Below, piece after piece: positions 28,801 through 40,268 of a stretch of 64,000 nucleotides of DNA; position 1 is the first letter of the stretch; every line of letters starts with the position of its first letter. A model generated the notes under the pieces. The model was not told the origin of the DNA, did not search any database, and saw nothing but the letters and a program-made list of their open reading frames with translations. The position numbers and the translations under genes are program-made. The stretch is from Colius striatus (lineage: Eukaryota > Chordata > Aves > Coliiformes > Coliidae). The stretch is from NCBI RefSeq assembly GCF_028858725.1, contig NC_084761.1, positions 34,192,501-34,256,500 on the forward strand. Reading direction: 5' to 3'.

Positions 28801-31800
28801 AGATTGCAACGGCTGTTCTCATTCATAGCACAGGGTACAAATGACTTATTTCAGAAGGTAAAAATCCTTTTATTCGGAAAACGATTTCATCTTAGGTTCC
28901 AGAAAGGACATACCTACATGCTAGATCACAAACTAAAGCTAATCTTATGTGAGTGATAAAACCTAGCCTAATAGTACATTGCATTGTTCTGGAAATTAGA
29001 CCATTTGGAAGAAAACACATGGAGGCATCACAGGACTTTTGTTAGACCCTATGAGCTGGGCGAGTACCCATGGAAAATATAAAATTATTTAGTTGGATTT
29101 TCCATTCAGTTAATCAGTCTTGAAGCCAATGGAATCATTGTACAATTAAGCAGATTTCTCCAAAGAGCTCACAACAGTTCACACTGCTTTAATAACTGGC
29201 CTATGTGTCAGAGAAGCTGAAAAAAAGAAAATTTCGGGACTGAAGTTTAAGCAGCACATTCTGACTATCAAGAAACTTAGGAGACATTAAAATCTATAGC
29301 AATATTTAACATGGTGGAGACTAAGTTAGTCACTATTATTTTACAACACTGAAGTATTGAGTCTCATTAGTACACAGTTTGAACACATTTCATCTCAGTT
29401 TTTAAGTTTAAAAAGTATATGAGTATGTGGTATGTGTAAGAATTACTGCTCTCATGCAACATATTGCAGTCATATGAAAATATTATAAAAATATATTAGT
29501 AACTACGTTCATTTACAGGTGCTTTTAACTAAATACATAATGTATATCAAGTAAAAAGCTAAAAATATATTGCCTGAGAAACTGCAAAGTACTAATACGC
29601 TTATATTTCATTGTTTCTATAGATCTTTAATAACACGGGAACTGGAGCTGTTTAGTCTAGTGAAGAGGAGACTGAGGGCGAATCTTATTAATACTTACAA
29701 ATATCTAAACGGTGGGTGTCAGGAGGTTGGGACATCCTTTTTTTCTATTGTATCCAGCAACAGGACAAAGGGTAATGGGATGAAGCTGGAACACAAAAAG
29801 TTCCATTTAAATATAAGAAAAAACTATCTTACTGTGAGGGTGATGGAGCAGTGGCACAGGCTGCCCAGGGAGGGTGTGGAGTCTCCTTCCTTGGAGGTCT
29901 TCAAGACCCGTCTAGACATTTTCCTATGTGACCTGATCTAGGTGAACCTGCTTCTGCAGGGGGGTTGGACTAGATGATCTCTAAAGGTCCCTTCCAACCC
30001 TACCATTCTGTGATTCTATGACATATGCTATCAAAAGTGGAACTTTACTAGCGTATAAGAAATTTATTGCAGTCATATGTATAATGCTGTACTAAACTTT
30101 ATATTCAAAGGAGAATCGTTTAGTTGTTGGAAGAATAGTCTTCGAACCAAAAAGCAAACTGTTAACTTTACCTAATAATTAAGGACAACGCTGACATCTA
30201 GTGGACACTCGGAAAACAGCCCCCAAGCCTAACAAGGCAAAGACCACGCTGCCACTACCGTCACACAACGTGTAACTCCCAAAACTGCTACCCTGCAATT
30301 AAGACTAAAAGATAAAATTTGCAGCTGATGAAAGTCTATTTAATGTGATGATTCATTTATTTCACAAGAACGTGTCTTTTTTTTTTTTTTTAAAAAAAAA
30401 GAGCCAAGATCCTTACATTTTTAACATTCAGGATAAAAGTATAGGTCAAAGCTTGAGAAAAGTCATAAATCATTGAAAGGACACAGATATATCATGCCAA
30501 CATAACAGAGGCATGCATGTTTACTACACTTTCTATTTCCACTGCATCTACAACCTTCTACCAATAAACTGCTCTTCTTGAGGCCTCAAACACTAAAAGA
30601 CAACGTAAAAATTCAAAACACTATTTAGTGCCTCCCATTTCTCATCATTCCTATTCTTCCATTACTGTCATACCTGTCATACAAAGGAGGCAAGTTAAGT
30701 GTTCCCAGTGTATCAGACAGTAGCTGCTAAGTTCCAGAGAGAGCAATCAAGCATGAGGCTACCATAATCCAAAAACCAGCAAAGGTACACAGCTTGTGAG
30801 TAACATGATTAGTTCACAAGGTAGACTTTCACAAAGATCATGGACTATTTTAAACCTGCCTTTCCATTTACCACAAAGCTAGCACAACTAAGCACTTAAA
30901 GCAACTCAGACCTGATCTCGGTTTTTGTAAACAAACTTTCTGGCTAGAAGTGTCACCATTAAAAAGTAGTGGGTTTGACTGTTACAGTAAATAAAAACAT
31001 TAACAAATCACTCCAAATCTACGTTTCATTTGAAGTCTTAAGCATCAAATGTCATACGGACAGAAACAGAAATTGGATTTTGCACCATATTGCTTAAACC
31101 AAAAATACTACATTGCTTCAAAAATTTCTACATCTCAGCAACTGTACAGTATAAAAAAGCATTGCGGAAGACTAGAAATGATGCTTAAAAGTTATAACCT
31201 CATTTATGAGCCCATCTGATTGTCATTTATATTAGCCTTCCAATTTATATCGGTATCTTGCTTGCTTTGGATAAGATTTTGGAAAAGTCAGTGTTGCAAT
31301 TCCACTAGCTCTCAGCAGCAGCACGGGTTAGAGTCAGCTATTAGCTTACGTAACATATTCTCCTGTATGTGAAAATTCCCTAACCTGTAGGATCCAAAGA
31401 AACCTTTGCATAATTGATGACCAGGCCTTATATTGCAGGGTCTCAAAATAGGTTTTGATTCAGATGCTACTACTTAATAGGAGTACATGCTGCTTCCAAA
31501 AATAAAATCTAGACTCCAAAAATATTTATGCACCACACAGCCATAACTAAAATCTGTAGTTCTAAATCCTGATTACTAATGAGACTCAATAGCTGAGCAA
31601 CCCATATATAAAAGGCATCAGTTAAGTTTAAAAATACAAGTTTTTAAGAACTAAGGGTCTGCAGATATTTTAAGTGAGATTAAATGTTAACCAATTCTAA
31701 ACAGCTCTGTTCTGGAAAACCCCACTCTTTATCCCGTTACAGGATCTATATATCAAGTCTGTTACAATCACATTGGTAATGAAGCCTGATAAAAACCAGA

Positions 31801-33642
31801 AAAACAGTCTAGTAAATATACCAGATAGAAATTAAAGGTAAACATCAAAATAAACACAGTCATTCTCCCTCTGCTGGCACAATGCTATCTTCCAAAACCA
31901 GTTTCATTATATCAGATGTCCTAATAAGAGAGGACTATGTTAAGACAGAAAGCAAAGTATCATTGACCTACCCGGATTTCCTGGAGATTATGAAAATTAT
32001 TTCCTACTCTGACAGATATTTTGCTCGGAGTGTAACTTTCATCAGATTTGTAGTCTGCATAAATACATAACGTCTTCACTGTTGTTTTTCTTCTGCAAGA
32101 AGCGACAAAAGCTATGTAAGCATCAAAGAAAAATATTCAAGATGAGTTTGTAATAACTAAGGATTTAAATTATTCTAAAACTTAATACAAGTCTGTCTAC
32201 CCATTTATAAGAATTCTGCTATTAAAGCAACTAGGCATTTTTCCATATTAAGTTGTGCACTGAGTTGATTTTCACTGTTATCCTTTGTCAAGCTTCAGAA
32301 GCACCAGTATACTAAAAATACCAAGATGGCAACAAGCACTTGTATGTGATGATGCATATGTTTAGCTTATCAAATATTGGCTCTATTACTATAGCAAAGA
32401 GTTCTCCAGAAAATAAATTTAAAAGATGACAAGTATCTAAGAGCCTGGTTAAAGAAAAAGGCTGAAAGCACCCTACACAGAACAGGAATAGGTTTCTCAA
32501 ACAATATTAGGACTACTTTAAAAACAATCATCTATCCTTCAAATTATACTCAAAGACAGAAAGTCAGCACAGAACTGTTACCTTAGGTAGACAAACATGA
32601 AACTGTTAACAATTATACAACATTAAACATTGCTCTTTGTTTCATTTAGTGACCACAACACTCAAAAATCTCATTTTTTTATAAATGCTAACTGGCTTCT
32701 TACCAGTTGGGTAAAACGATTAATCCAGGAATAGCCCTGGCATGTCCAAAATTCCCATCTTGGTGAACAGTAATCAATACAAAGTTATACAAAACACCTT
32801 AACCCACATAAGCCCCTTTTTAATACCTAAATTGAATGTTCACCAAATGAGGCTGTGATCCATCTGACTGCCAGTAAGTTTCTAGATTATCATCTCGTAA
32901 CTGATCCACTCCAAATCCTTAAAAAAAAAAAAGAAAATGTGACAGTCTTGAATATATCATTTCTGTGATGCAGACATCACAGATGTAACTTTTCTTCATC
33001 TGTTACAAAATAATGTATCCTAAGTTATAATATGAAAGAAAATATTTCTAGGTATCCAAGTTGTGCCCATGCTTTTGTGACCCAAAACTGTAACAGGGGA
33101 ATCTGTACAAAGCTCTGTACCTAAGTGTCTTTACATTCTTGTCTTCTATTGAAGTCTGGGAGGTTGAAACCCTTCAACATATCCTGGAACTTCAAATGGT
33201 TAAGCAACAACTCACACTAATTGCAGAAACAATACTTAATGGTTAGGCCTTTCTACCTATTCTATAATCTAACTGCTGAACTACAGGAAAATCACTATTA
33301 GAGACCATTCATTTATTATAAAATTTTCACTTTTATGTTTCACTGTTATATTGCATCAAATACAGACTAGGCCAAAATTATTTGTAGTGGCTATTCACAT
33401 AGCTTACACTACAGCACTTTCACTGCTGCACTCTGTATGTATGCCTTCTTATCAAAACATGAAGTGGTATATATTCTAAGAAAATAAATATATATTCATC
33501 TTTTTGCATTATTTGTTGCAATTTTACCTGGCTTACAGGATGAAAGAGACCAAACTGCTTGCGAGCCTATTTCTCTAACAGTACCAGTCCTCTCTAACTG
33601 CTTTGGGTCAGCACCAGGTGGTGTCTTGTTTGGGGTAGTCAT
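4629..33642 (-). CDS. ANAPC10: ANAPC10 (APC10/DOC1), anaphase-promoting complex subunit 10
   Basis: APC10 is a core subunit of the nuclear and cytoplasmic APC/C ubiquitin ligase. Together with CDC20 or CDH1 it forms the degron (D-box) receptor and raises processivity. The coding span is spliced from four exons: 33642-33528, 32917-32827, 32092-31972 and 4859-4629. All junctions are GT-AG, phases agree, and the total is 558 nt, exactly 185 residues plus stop, the usual vertebrate length. Translation begins [20 protein letters not shown]. The DOC/APC10 jelly-roll domain fills most of the chain: residues about 39-68 (exon 3, with [15 protein letters not shown]), 69-109 (exon 4) and 110-185 (exon 5, with [14 protein letters not shown]). 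The C-terminal RSIR tail is the Ile-Arg motif that docks on the TPR subunit CDC27/APC3. The ATG lies 2 nt inside exon 2 after the acceptor, and a non-coding exon 1 lies at the CpG island. The gene is head-to-head with ABCE1. No broken exon was seen. Confidence 0.97.
19656..19675 (+). repeat. G-rich homopolymer tract
   Basis: A run of six G, one T and eleven G inside ANAPC10 intron 4. It could fold as a G-quadruplex on the plus strand, but it is also the kind of simple repeat that is common in introns. Confidence 0.7.
24975..25215 (-). mobile_element. CR1 3'-end fragment, reverse orientation
   Basis: On the plus strand it reads as the reverse complement of a CR1 tail: AGGGTTGGAAGTGGCCTCAA, then a stretch with GATCACCTAGTACAATCC, a CTCCACAAACCATCTGAGC block, and CTCAAAGTGAAGAAATTTTT. 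The terminal octamer repeats are eroded to AGAATATCGCAGAACC. Weak similarity may extend to about 25370. Substitutions are numerous, so this looks like an old copy. Confidence 0.8.
29620..30021 (+). mobile_element. CR1 3'-end fragment, sense orientation
   Basis: The segment contains the C-terminal end of the CR1 pol frame (reading roughly [19 protein letters not shown], then [20 protein letters not shown]) and the 3' UTR, ending GATCTCTAAAGGTCCCTTCC and a terminal CATTCTGTGATTCTATGA. A 123-codon open frame (29570-29941) partly follows this remnant and is not a host gene. The tail matches the same subfamily as the copies at 36348 and 58917. Confidence 0.9.
30377..30400. repeat. Oligo(T)-oligo(A) palindrome
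   Basis: Fifteen T are followed directly by nine A, a perfect local inverted repeat in ANAPC10 intron 4. No element was found attached to it. Confidence 0.7.
31972..32092 (-). CDS. ANAPC10: ANAPC10 exon 4
   Basis: Completes the codon for residue 69 and encodes residues 70-109, [15 protein letters not shown] through [10 protein letters not shown]. The acceptor is TTCTTCTTGCAG-like (AG at 32094-32093) and the donor GTAGGT is at 31971-31966. The exon is 121 nt; it joins exon 3 (AG|A) and exon 5 (CGG|CAA) in frame. Confidence 0.97.
32093..32826 (-). other. ANAPC10: ANAPC10 intron 3
   Basis: 734-bp GT-AG intron with a GTATTA donor. No repeat or other feature recognised. Confidence 0.9.
32827..32917 (-). 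CDS. ANAPC10: ANAPC10 exon 3
   Basis: Encodes residues 39-68 plus two bases of codon 69: [20 protein letters not shown] through PHLVNIQF. The acceptor follows an oligo-T tract and the donor is AG|GTATTA. The exon is 91 nt and forms the start of the DOC domain fold. Confidence 0.97.
32918..33527 (-). other. ANAPC10: ANAPC10 intron 2
   Basis: 610-bp GT-AG intron with a strong polypyrimidine tract before exon 3. No repeat recognised. Confidence 0.9.
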
Positions 33643-33644
33643 TT
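33528..33644 (-). CDS. ANAPC10: ANAPC10 exon 2 with start codon
   Basis: The acceptor TTTTACTAG ends at 33645. Two untranslated bases (AA) precede the ATG at 33642-33640. The exon encodes residues 1-38, [10 protein letters not shown] through SLSSCKP, and ends with the first base of Gly39 before donor GTAAAAT. With only 2 nt of leader in this exon, nearly all of the 5' UTR must come from exon 1. Confidence 0.96.
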
Positions 33645-35167
33645 CTAGTAAAAGAAAATAATTGAGTTAGTTAATACATTTTTAGCTTGATGGGAAAATT
33701 AAAGGGTTGTGTCTGTTCACATAGACACTTAATTATTTGGCTTCAGCTTACACAAGTTTACAAAACATGGGGTTTATATATATACACATATGTATTTGTA
33801 AGTTTGTATATTTATACAGGTAAATTGTGTCCTTAAAATTTCAATACACACATGGAACATTCATAAGAAATTTTACTTGTGTAATTCTAATTCATAAACA
33901 CAGACTTAGTCAGAGTTTCGGTATTTTTTACGGTTTAGTTTGTTTTTTAAGAAATTAAACCAGACTCTATTGATTTAAAGGCTGGCAATACAACTTAGTT
34001 TCCCCCTCCCATATGTTTTCTTAATCTGCAACTTCAGAAGGTAGAGCAAGCCTGTCCTCCTGGAGATACTTCTCCTTAAAAACATAAAATGAGAGTTTAA
34101 ACAAATCATATTGTGTCTAGTTTGGTAGCAACTGGTTATTGCCAACTTCATATGTGATCCGCTTCCTTAACTTCACAACTTTACCTGGAATCATTAACCT
34201 GTGACTTGCACCACTCAATCACATTCAATCTCATCACCTAGACTACTGTCATATATACTACAATAGAATTAGATTGTGTTCCATATAGTACAGAGCACCT
34301 TGACATTTCCAGAAAGTAGCTTAAAAGACTTCTTTAAGGAAAAAAAAAGAAAGAAATCCAAAGAACAGAAGTTCCATACAAGGAATTACATTAAGGCTTA
34401 AAATTAAACATAAAACACTGAAAAGTCAGGGCATTAGAATTGACTTCTAATCCTTTGCCTACCCACATGACATCACATTAAGCTTCACTGACCTCGGAAT
34501 AAAGTCCAGTATCCCACCTAGACAGCAAATGAGGTACTGCACTAAGACAGTATCTACATGATCCAGACTTGGCTTACTACAGCAGTGACAGGAGGTAGAG
34601 ACAAGATTTTCTATGTAAGAATAATTCCAAAGCTAAAAACTGTCAGACACCAGAAATCTGGATTCGTGGTATACATCACTGTCCATGTCAAACATTTTCT
34701 ATTGGCCCTCAAGTAACTTCTAATTTATTTTTTTTTCATTTTACAAACATATACTCAAGACATACTTTCAGAGTTTTTCTACTGAAAAACAGGTAATCCA
34801 TTTAGATACTCCTGTAAGAAGAAACTCCACATAAATCTTCCCTAGTCACTGTATTTAAGTATTGCATTATCTGTTTTTAAATTTGTTTTATCAACTATTT
34901 ATCATAGATTCTTTTAGACGCAGCTGTTCCCTATTGAATTGGCTACACCATAAACCTGTGTATCAGTAGAAGAGATTGTAGACTAGAACAGAAAAGAAAT
35001 AACTTACTCTAGTTGCCACTTTATACAACTTCAAATTTACTCATAGCACCTTGAGTAGAACACATTGTCACAACGAATCTACAAAGAATTGAAAAGTGTC
35101 TTGGAAAAAGTTACAAAGCACTTAGTTCCCTGCTGCCTGAAAAATAGAACACGTTTCACAATAACAT

Positions 35168-35225
35168 AATAGTTTGAGTGGTGGAAATCACTTTCAAAAA
35201 TCATCTCGTCCAATCCTCATCCTAC
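35168..35225 (-). mobile_element. Possible decayed CR1 tail, reverse orientation
   Basis: GGTGGAAATCACTTTC followed by AAAAATCATCTCGTCCAATC resembles the reverse complement of a CR1 3' end (GGTTGGAAGGGACC, then ATCATCTAGTCCAAC). It lacks the terminal octamers and is heavily diverged, so this is only a possible match. Confidence 0.35.
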
Positions 35226-36347
35226 ATCAAAATTCAAGTTATGTTATAAGCATCAGGGAGACTGTTTTCCTAGATTTGTGAATTTTAAAGCTCAAATCAC
35301 CTACTAGAACAAGTGCTATTTTGTTACTTTTGTGACATTGAACCAATAGAGAGGCTGAGGTGCACTCATTTTCATTCTCAGATTTATATGGAAACCAATA
35401 ATGCTGTTCTTCCCACTTCTAAAAATATAGATAGAAAATTCAACACCAAAAAGCAAAGTCAAATTATTCATTTGATACAAAACACCTCTTGAATATAATC
35501 GGCATCAAGTTTTCACACTTCTTTATTACTTTGACTTGAAGAGAAAATTAATAAAATACTCCAAATCTGAGAGCCATATCTTCATTTCTAGAAATATCTA
35601 TTGTCAGACTAATGAAAAACCCAACTTTCAGACATAAGGCGTATGCAAACATCTCATTAAGACCCACCAAACTAAGCTAAATCCCAGAAATTACAATGTA
35701 CATTCAGATTCTCTCAGAAAGTTGACTGATTACACATGCTTTTCAGAAAAATTACTAGAATTTTGACGTATGCAGAAACCCTTAAGACAACAACGCTGAG
35801 ATTTCTTCTAAGCCTCAGTACACACGGGGAAGTTCTAAATAACTTGACAGCAACAAGATTTGTATTGCACTGGCTCACAAAAGTTTGAGGCACATACTTT
35901 GAGGGTCTGGAACACACAGCAAGAAATACCATCCAAGTTTCCTAATGTCTTAAACTGAGTTTGGTTCCTTCTATCTAACAGGCAAAGCTATTCAAGACCC
36001 AGATTTCAACTCCAATGACAGATGGTAAATAAGTCAGATGTGCATTAGTGATCAGAAAGACTAAAAATCTTTAATGTTTTAATCAATGAGTTGAACTTAG
36101 CAAGTCATATTTTCATGACAGAACTTGCTTAACAAAACATTCTGGATAGTTTTGCTATAATTCCAATACGCTTAAGAACTTTAAAAGCAGAAAGCTGATA
36201 GAAGCATTAAGAAAAATAATACTGTAACAGCCTAGGTCACTTAAGTGACTCTTTTGGACATTTTACTAGCAAGTACCTTGTTTTGGACAAGACAAATACT
36301 GTTAAAAGTCACCAAATAAAATAACATTTTTAAACACCAGCATGTTG

Positions 36348-36428
36348 ACCTGCTTCTGCAGTGGGGTTGGACTAGAGGACCTCTAAAGGTCCCTTCCAAC
36401 CCTACCATTTTATGAAATTCTATGAAAT
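36348..36428 (+). mobile_element. CR1 3'-end fragment, sense orientation
   Basis: The segment holds ACCTGCTTCTGCAGTGGGG, GACCTCTAAAGGTCCCTTCC and a degraded terminal repeat reading ATTTTATGAAATTCTATGAA. Only about 80 bp remain, in ANAPC10 intron 1. It is the same subfamily as the copies at 29620 and 58917. Confidence 0.85.
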
Positions 36429-39400
36429 TCTTTGTTCTTAGTCCAAGAAGATAATGGAATGAGAATTGTGCTTTTTTTTTTTCCCAGGCTGTATAAAAAC
36501 AACTAATATGTCTAGAAGCCCTTCTCCTTGACACATGCTGGAAGATGGAAACACACTTCATACAGCATTGGCTGGAAACATCTCCAATTTTCCAACTCAA
36601 GTTATTCCAAATGATCGCTAACTGGCTGTTTCCTTAGTAACATCATTAGTATGTTAATGTCTTAATGACAGGATCAATGTCACATTTTTTGTTTTACCAC
36701 TTTGCACTGTATGGCATGCATAGCCTTTGATCAAGGCAAGGCAGCTTTTATTTCTTTTCCTTGAATTCCTTCTCTCTCAGCATCCTCCTTAGAGAAGTTT
36801 TGCTCTTTTACAGAGAATGTTCCTGTGAAGCAGCAGTCATTAAAAATGCTTTAACAAACAAAGTTTTATAAAGAGAGTGAAATAGATTTAAATGGTTCAC
36901 CAGTCTATTTTTCACAAGCAAACAGACAGGTCATTCTCAGCATGCCAGTGGAAGACACTTTTACAAGGTGCATACCTGAAAGTAAAGCCTTCACCAAGAA
37001 CACACATGCTCTTCCACAACACACTGGTAATAGAGAATAATATATAATGGTCCTTTCTTACTGAAGTTCCATAAAAATCCAGCCCCAAGGAAACTTCTTC
37101 AGATTTCAAAGCAGTTTTCTCCAAGTACAATTTCTAATTCCACCATGTTAGTACACACAGAATCTTTTAAAAGCACGTTTGTAAGGACCTTGGGGAGACC
37201 AGGCTGCCCTCAACAGCTTTTTGTCCAGCCACTTACTTCCTCAACAAAAGAAATTTCATCATCTTTGGGGACAACCAGTTTCAGTGTTTCATCAACCTAA
37301 AAGCCAAAAATTTTGCTTTAGCATCCAATCCAAGTATTCTCTTCTAAAAAGCATGATTTCCTCTCTCACTCTACAGAGAACTCATAGTTGATCGCTAGCC
37401 TTTTCATAGCAACTCTTTAATAGATGTGAGGGCACTTAACATTTGCTGTTTCTCCTTTTCTAGTGTGCCTATGCCTTTCAAGTTTCTGTCACAAACCAAG
37501 TCTTAAAAGCTTAATATTCTTGCAGAATCTAGAGATATACAGACTATGGTTAAAAAATAGCCCTATTATTTTAGCTAAGGCCCTTATTCAACAGAGCAGA
37601 GCAGATTAATTACTTTCTCTGTATATTTAATCACCCCTGTTAACACACCAAAATAACATTGGTCTAGTTGAAAGGGCATCATGTTATTGATATTTAATTT
37701 ACTATGTACTATACTGTGCTCAAATATTTTTGGGACGCTTTTGTTCAGTACTACTCTTTACACTAATTATGCCTTTGATTTTTCCTCCCTATGTTCTCTT
37801 TCTCCCTCAGTTCTTGTTAACTGATTTCCAGTCTGCTATCAATCATCTAGATAACTTTGAATTCTGATGCCAAGCTGTACAGCACTTGCAGTCCTTCTCA
37901 TTTGGCAACATATCTATTTTGTGTTCATCATTATCAGATACCATGAAAATACATTCAAAACAGAACTCCCCAGGAAGACACTTTATGACACTTTATTTCC
38001 TTGTTTAAAAGTCAATTATTCACAAGTCAGCTTCAAAAACAATTTCTCAACCAGCTGTACAAGAGCTCACAATAATTATTTTTAGACCACATTTCAGGAG
38101 TTTGTTTCTAGCATCAACACAGACAATGGCAGAAACCCTGTAAAGCTCACGACAAATGCCTTAGAGTCTTTACTCATTAACTGCATTGGCCACTGTAAAG
38201 AGGAAAGAAAAAAAATAAAACAACCTAGACCCAAACTGTTCTTAACAAACCAAACTAGTCCATTTTCTGTTTGCACATTATTTTTAATTGTCTTCTAATT
38301 ACTGACAAATTCTCCTCCCAAAAGACTTCCACAGAATCTTTCAGGGGATCAAAGTTCAACTCTTTATTTTTAAAATTATTATTCTGACTGTATTCCCATC
38401 AAAGTTTTATTTGGTTTTAGCAATTATCAAACTACAACTTTTCCAGCAAAAAATGAACAAAAGTTGCATTAACTACTGCAGCATTTTTGCAACTATAGGA
38501 TTGTTTTTCCTGTTCTTAACAGAAGGGGACTTCATACCTTAGATGCCTTGACTTTCATGCTTGCACTACTTTCCTATTTTTTATTCAAATGGAGGATTTA
38601 ACCATAGCTAATGTTTAATTAATATTCAACAAGTGTTCAATAGCAACCTATTTCAACAACTAGCTCACCTGTACGTTTGATCTCTCGGATTATTCTGCCA
38701 ATATCATTTTAAACACCTATTGTTTTTATTCTGCTTTCAGTATATTGTTTTAAACCTATTAGTGAAAATGACTTGCCTTTCATTGTCACAAACATACATG
38801 TGTTTCATTAAAAAGTAAGCTACAGCAACTGCACAAGAGAACTACCTTAGCAATTTTTATACATGTATCCCTAATCAAATTACATAGATTTAATTTATTT
38901 TTTGTACAAGCTCAGATTTCCAAAGTTAGTAAGGATATAAACTGCCCTTTAAGGCATGCTGGCACTCCTTTACAAGTGTTTGTATTAAATGAAAACAGTC
39001 TCCATAGACTCAGTAACCAGAGCATCAAGCCGGCTTGACAAACCAAGCTGCTTTCACTCGTGCTACTCGGTAGATCTTCCCCCTAAGACTTCCTTCCAGA
39101 ACTTTTAATTACGGTTTTAAGTATAGTTTCATTAGTTTTAGAACACTTTACCACAGTCGTGTGCCCCGGGCCTACGAAACACTTGTAAATAAATCAACAC
39201 CACCTACTCACGAAAGATATAACATCACCAGATCGTGTTTCACCCGCCCCAGCCGGGGTGTCAATGCAAACACACGAGCACAAGCTAAGGGAGCAACCCG
39301 GAGGAAGGTGCCCGGGTGAGCCGCCCGCACCACCCCGTCCTCTGGCAGCGGGCGCTCCTTACACCGGGTAACCACAGGGGCTTCTCCCGGGAACGGGCAC

Positions 39401-39549
39401 GGCCACAACGGCTGTCCTGACATCTGAAGGGTAGGCACGGGAGAAGATACCCCCACGGCCACGGTCTCCGGCTGAGGAAGCGGCTGTGAGCTATGACTCG
39501 TCTCTTTTCCCCCACATCGCGACGGTTCCATACAGAGTAGTGTCCTCAC

Positions 39550-39700
39550 CTGATCTTCGCGGCCGCTGCGGCGGGTGAAGGGAGGGCGAAGACGTGGCAA
39601 GGCCGGCGACAGGCTGTCAGGGTCCGCCACCTCCGCGAGGGCACGAAGCCGCCCGGCGACGCACACTCCGCCCGCCGAGGGAGCTACCGCGGCAGCTCCC
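39550..39700 (-). other. ANAPC10: ANAPC10 non-coding exon 1 (predicted)
   Basis: On the minus strand a strong donor CAG|GTGAGG follows GCGGCCGCGAAGAT, with the exon ending at 39550. The start site is not visible and the right boundary is a guess. The exon carries the 5' UTR, because the ATG is 2 nt into the next exon. Confidence 0.5.
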
Positions 39701-40149
39701 GCCGCGCACGCGCAGAGCCGCGTACGCCGCGAGAGGCCGGTTCAAAACGAGAACGGCGGGCGGCAAGGCGAGGGGAGGGGTGCAGCCCGCCGGCAGGTGC
39801 CGCGTTCACCCGAGGCGGGAGGTGGAGCTCGGCGCGTGCTGGGGCCCCGGTCAGGGGCGGGACTTGCGGCCACCTGTCGAGGCCGAGCTGCCGCCGGCCG
39901 TGACGGCCCGGCGTCCCCTCGTGGAGCGCTCCAGGGAGGGGGCGGGCAACCGGGGTTCCGGACACACTTGGCGGGTAACACGCCTCTCCGGCAGCGTCCC
40001 CCGGAGATGGCGTCACGGGCCGTCGCGTCCCTAGCGCGCGCGCAGGCAGCCCCGGCCGCGCCCCTCGCCGTGGCGGCAGGCGCCGCTCTGCCTCTGCGCG
40101 GCCGCGCTCGGCTCTATGGTGCGCGCGCAGGCCCCTCCCTGCGGGGGCG

Positions 40150-40268
40150 GCGGCCATCTTGGCCGGGTGGCAGCAGCGGGAGCACGTTGCGTGCCGGCCG
40201 GCGGGACGCGCTTCCCCGCTGCGGCCCGGCCGGGGAGCGAGGTGTCTCACTCTCTCCCCTTTCTCCCG
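40150..40268 (+). other. ABCE1: ABCE1 non-coding exon 1 (predicted)
   Basis: A strong donor TCTCCCG|GTAAGC at 40269 ends the exon. The transcription start is not visible; I place it near the YY1-like motif at 40152-40162, which in many housekeeping genes overlaps the start. The exon ends in a pyrimidine run (about 40246-40267). It splices to the start-codon exon at 45850. Confidence 0.55.

Larger units (their letters stand above)
4860..31971 (-). other. ANAPC10: ANAPC10 intron 4 (about 27 kb)
   Basis: A long AT-rich intron between coding exons 4 and 5, bounded by a GTAGGT donor (31971) and a CAG acceptor (4860). I found CR1 fragments at about 24975-25215 and 29620-30021, many A/T homopolymers, a G-rich tract near 19656-19675 and two slightly GC-richer blocks (about 13430-13640 and 27410-27600). 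I saw no additional exon, tRNA-like fold or recognisable retrocopy. The many 60-120 codon open frames here have no family resemblance. Confidence 0.85.
33645..39549 (-). other. ANAPC10: ANAPC10 intron 1
   Basis: A 5.9-kb intron between the predicted non-coding exon 1 and the start-codon exon. It contains a CR1 tail (36348-36428) and a possible decayed CR1 tail near 35168-35225. No coding exon was recognised. Confidence 0.75.

Noticed and set aside
29570-29941. A 123-codon plus-strand open frame as a possible small gene
   Set aside because: Its second half is the degraded C-terminus of the CR1 pol protein plus element 3' sequence.
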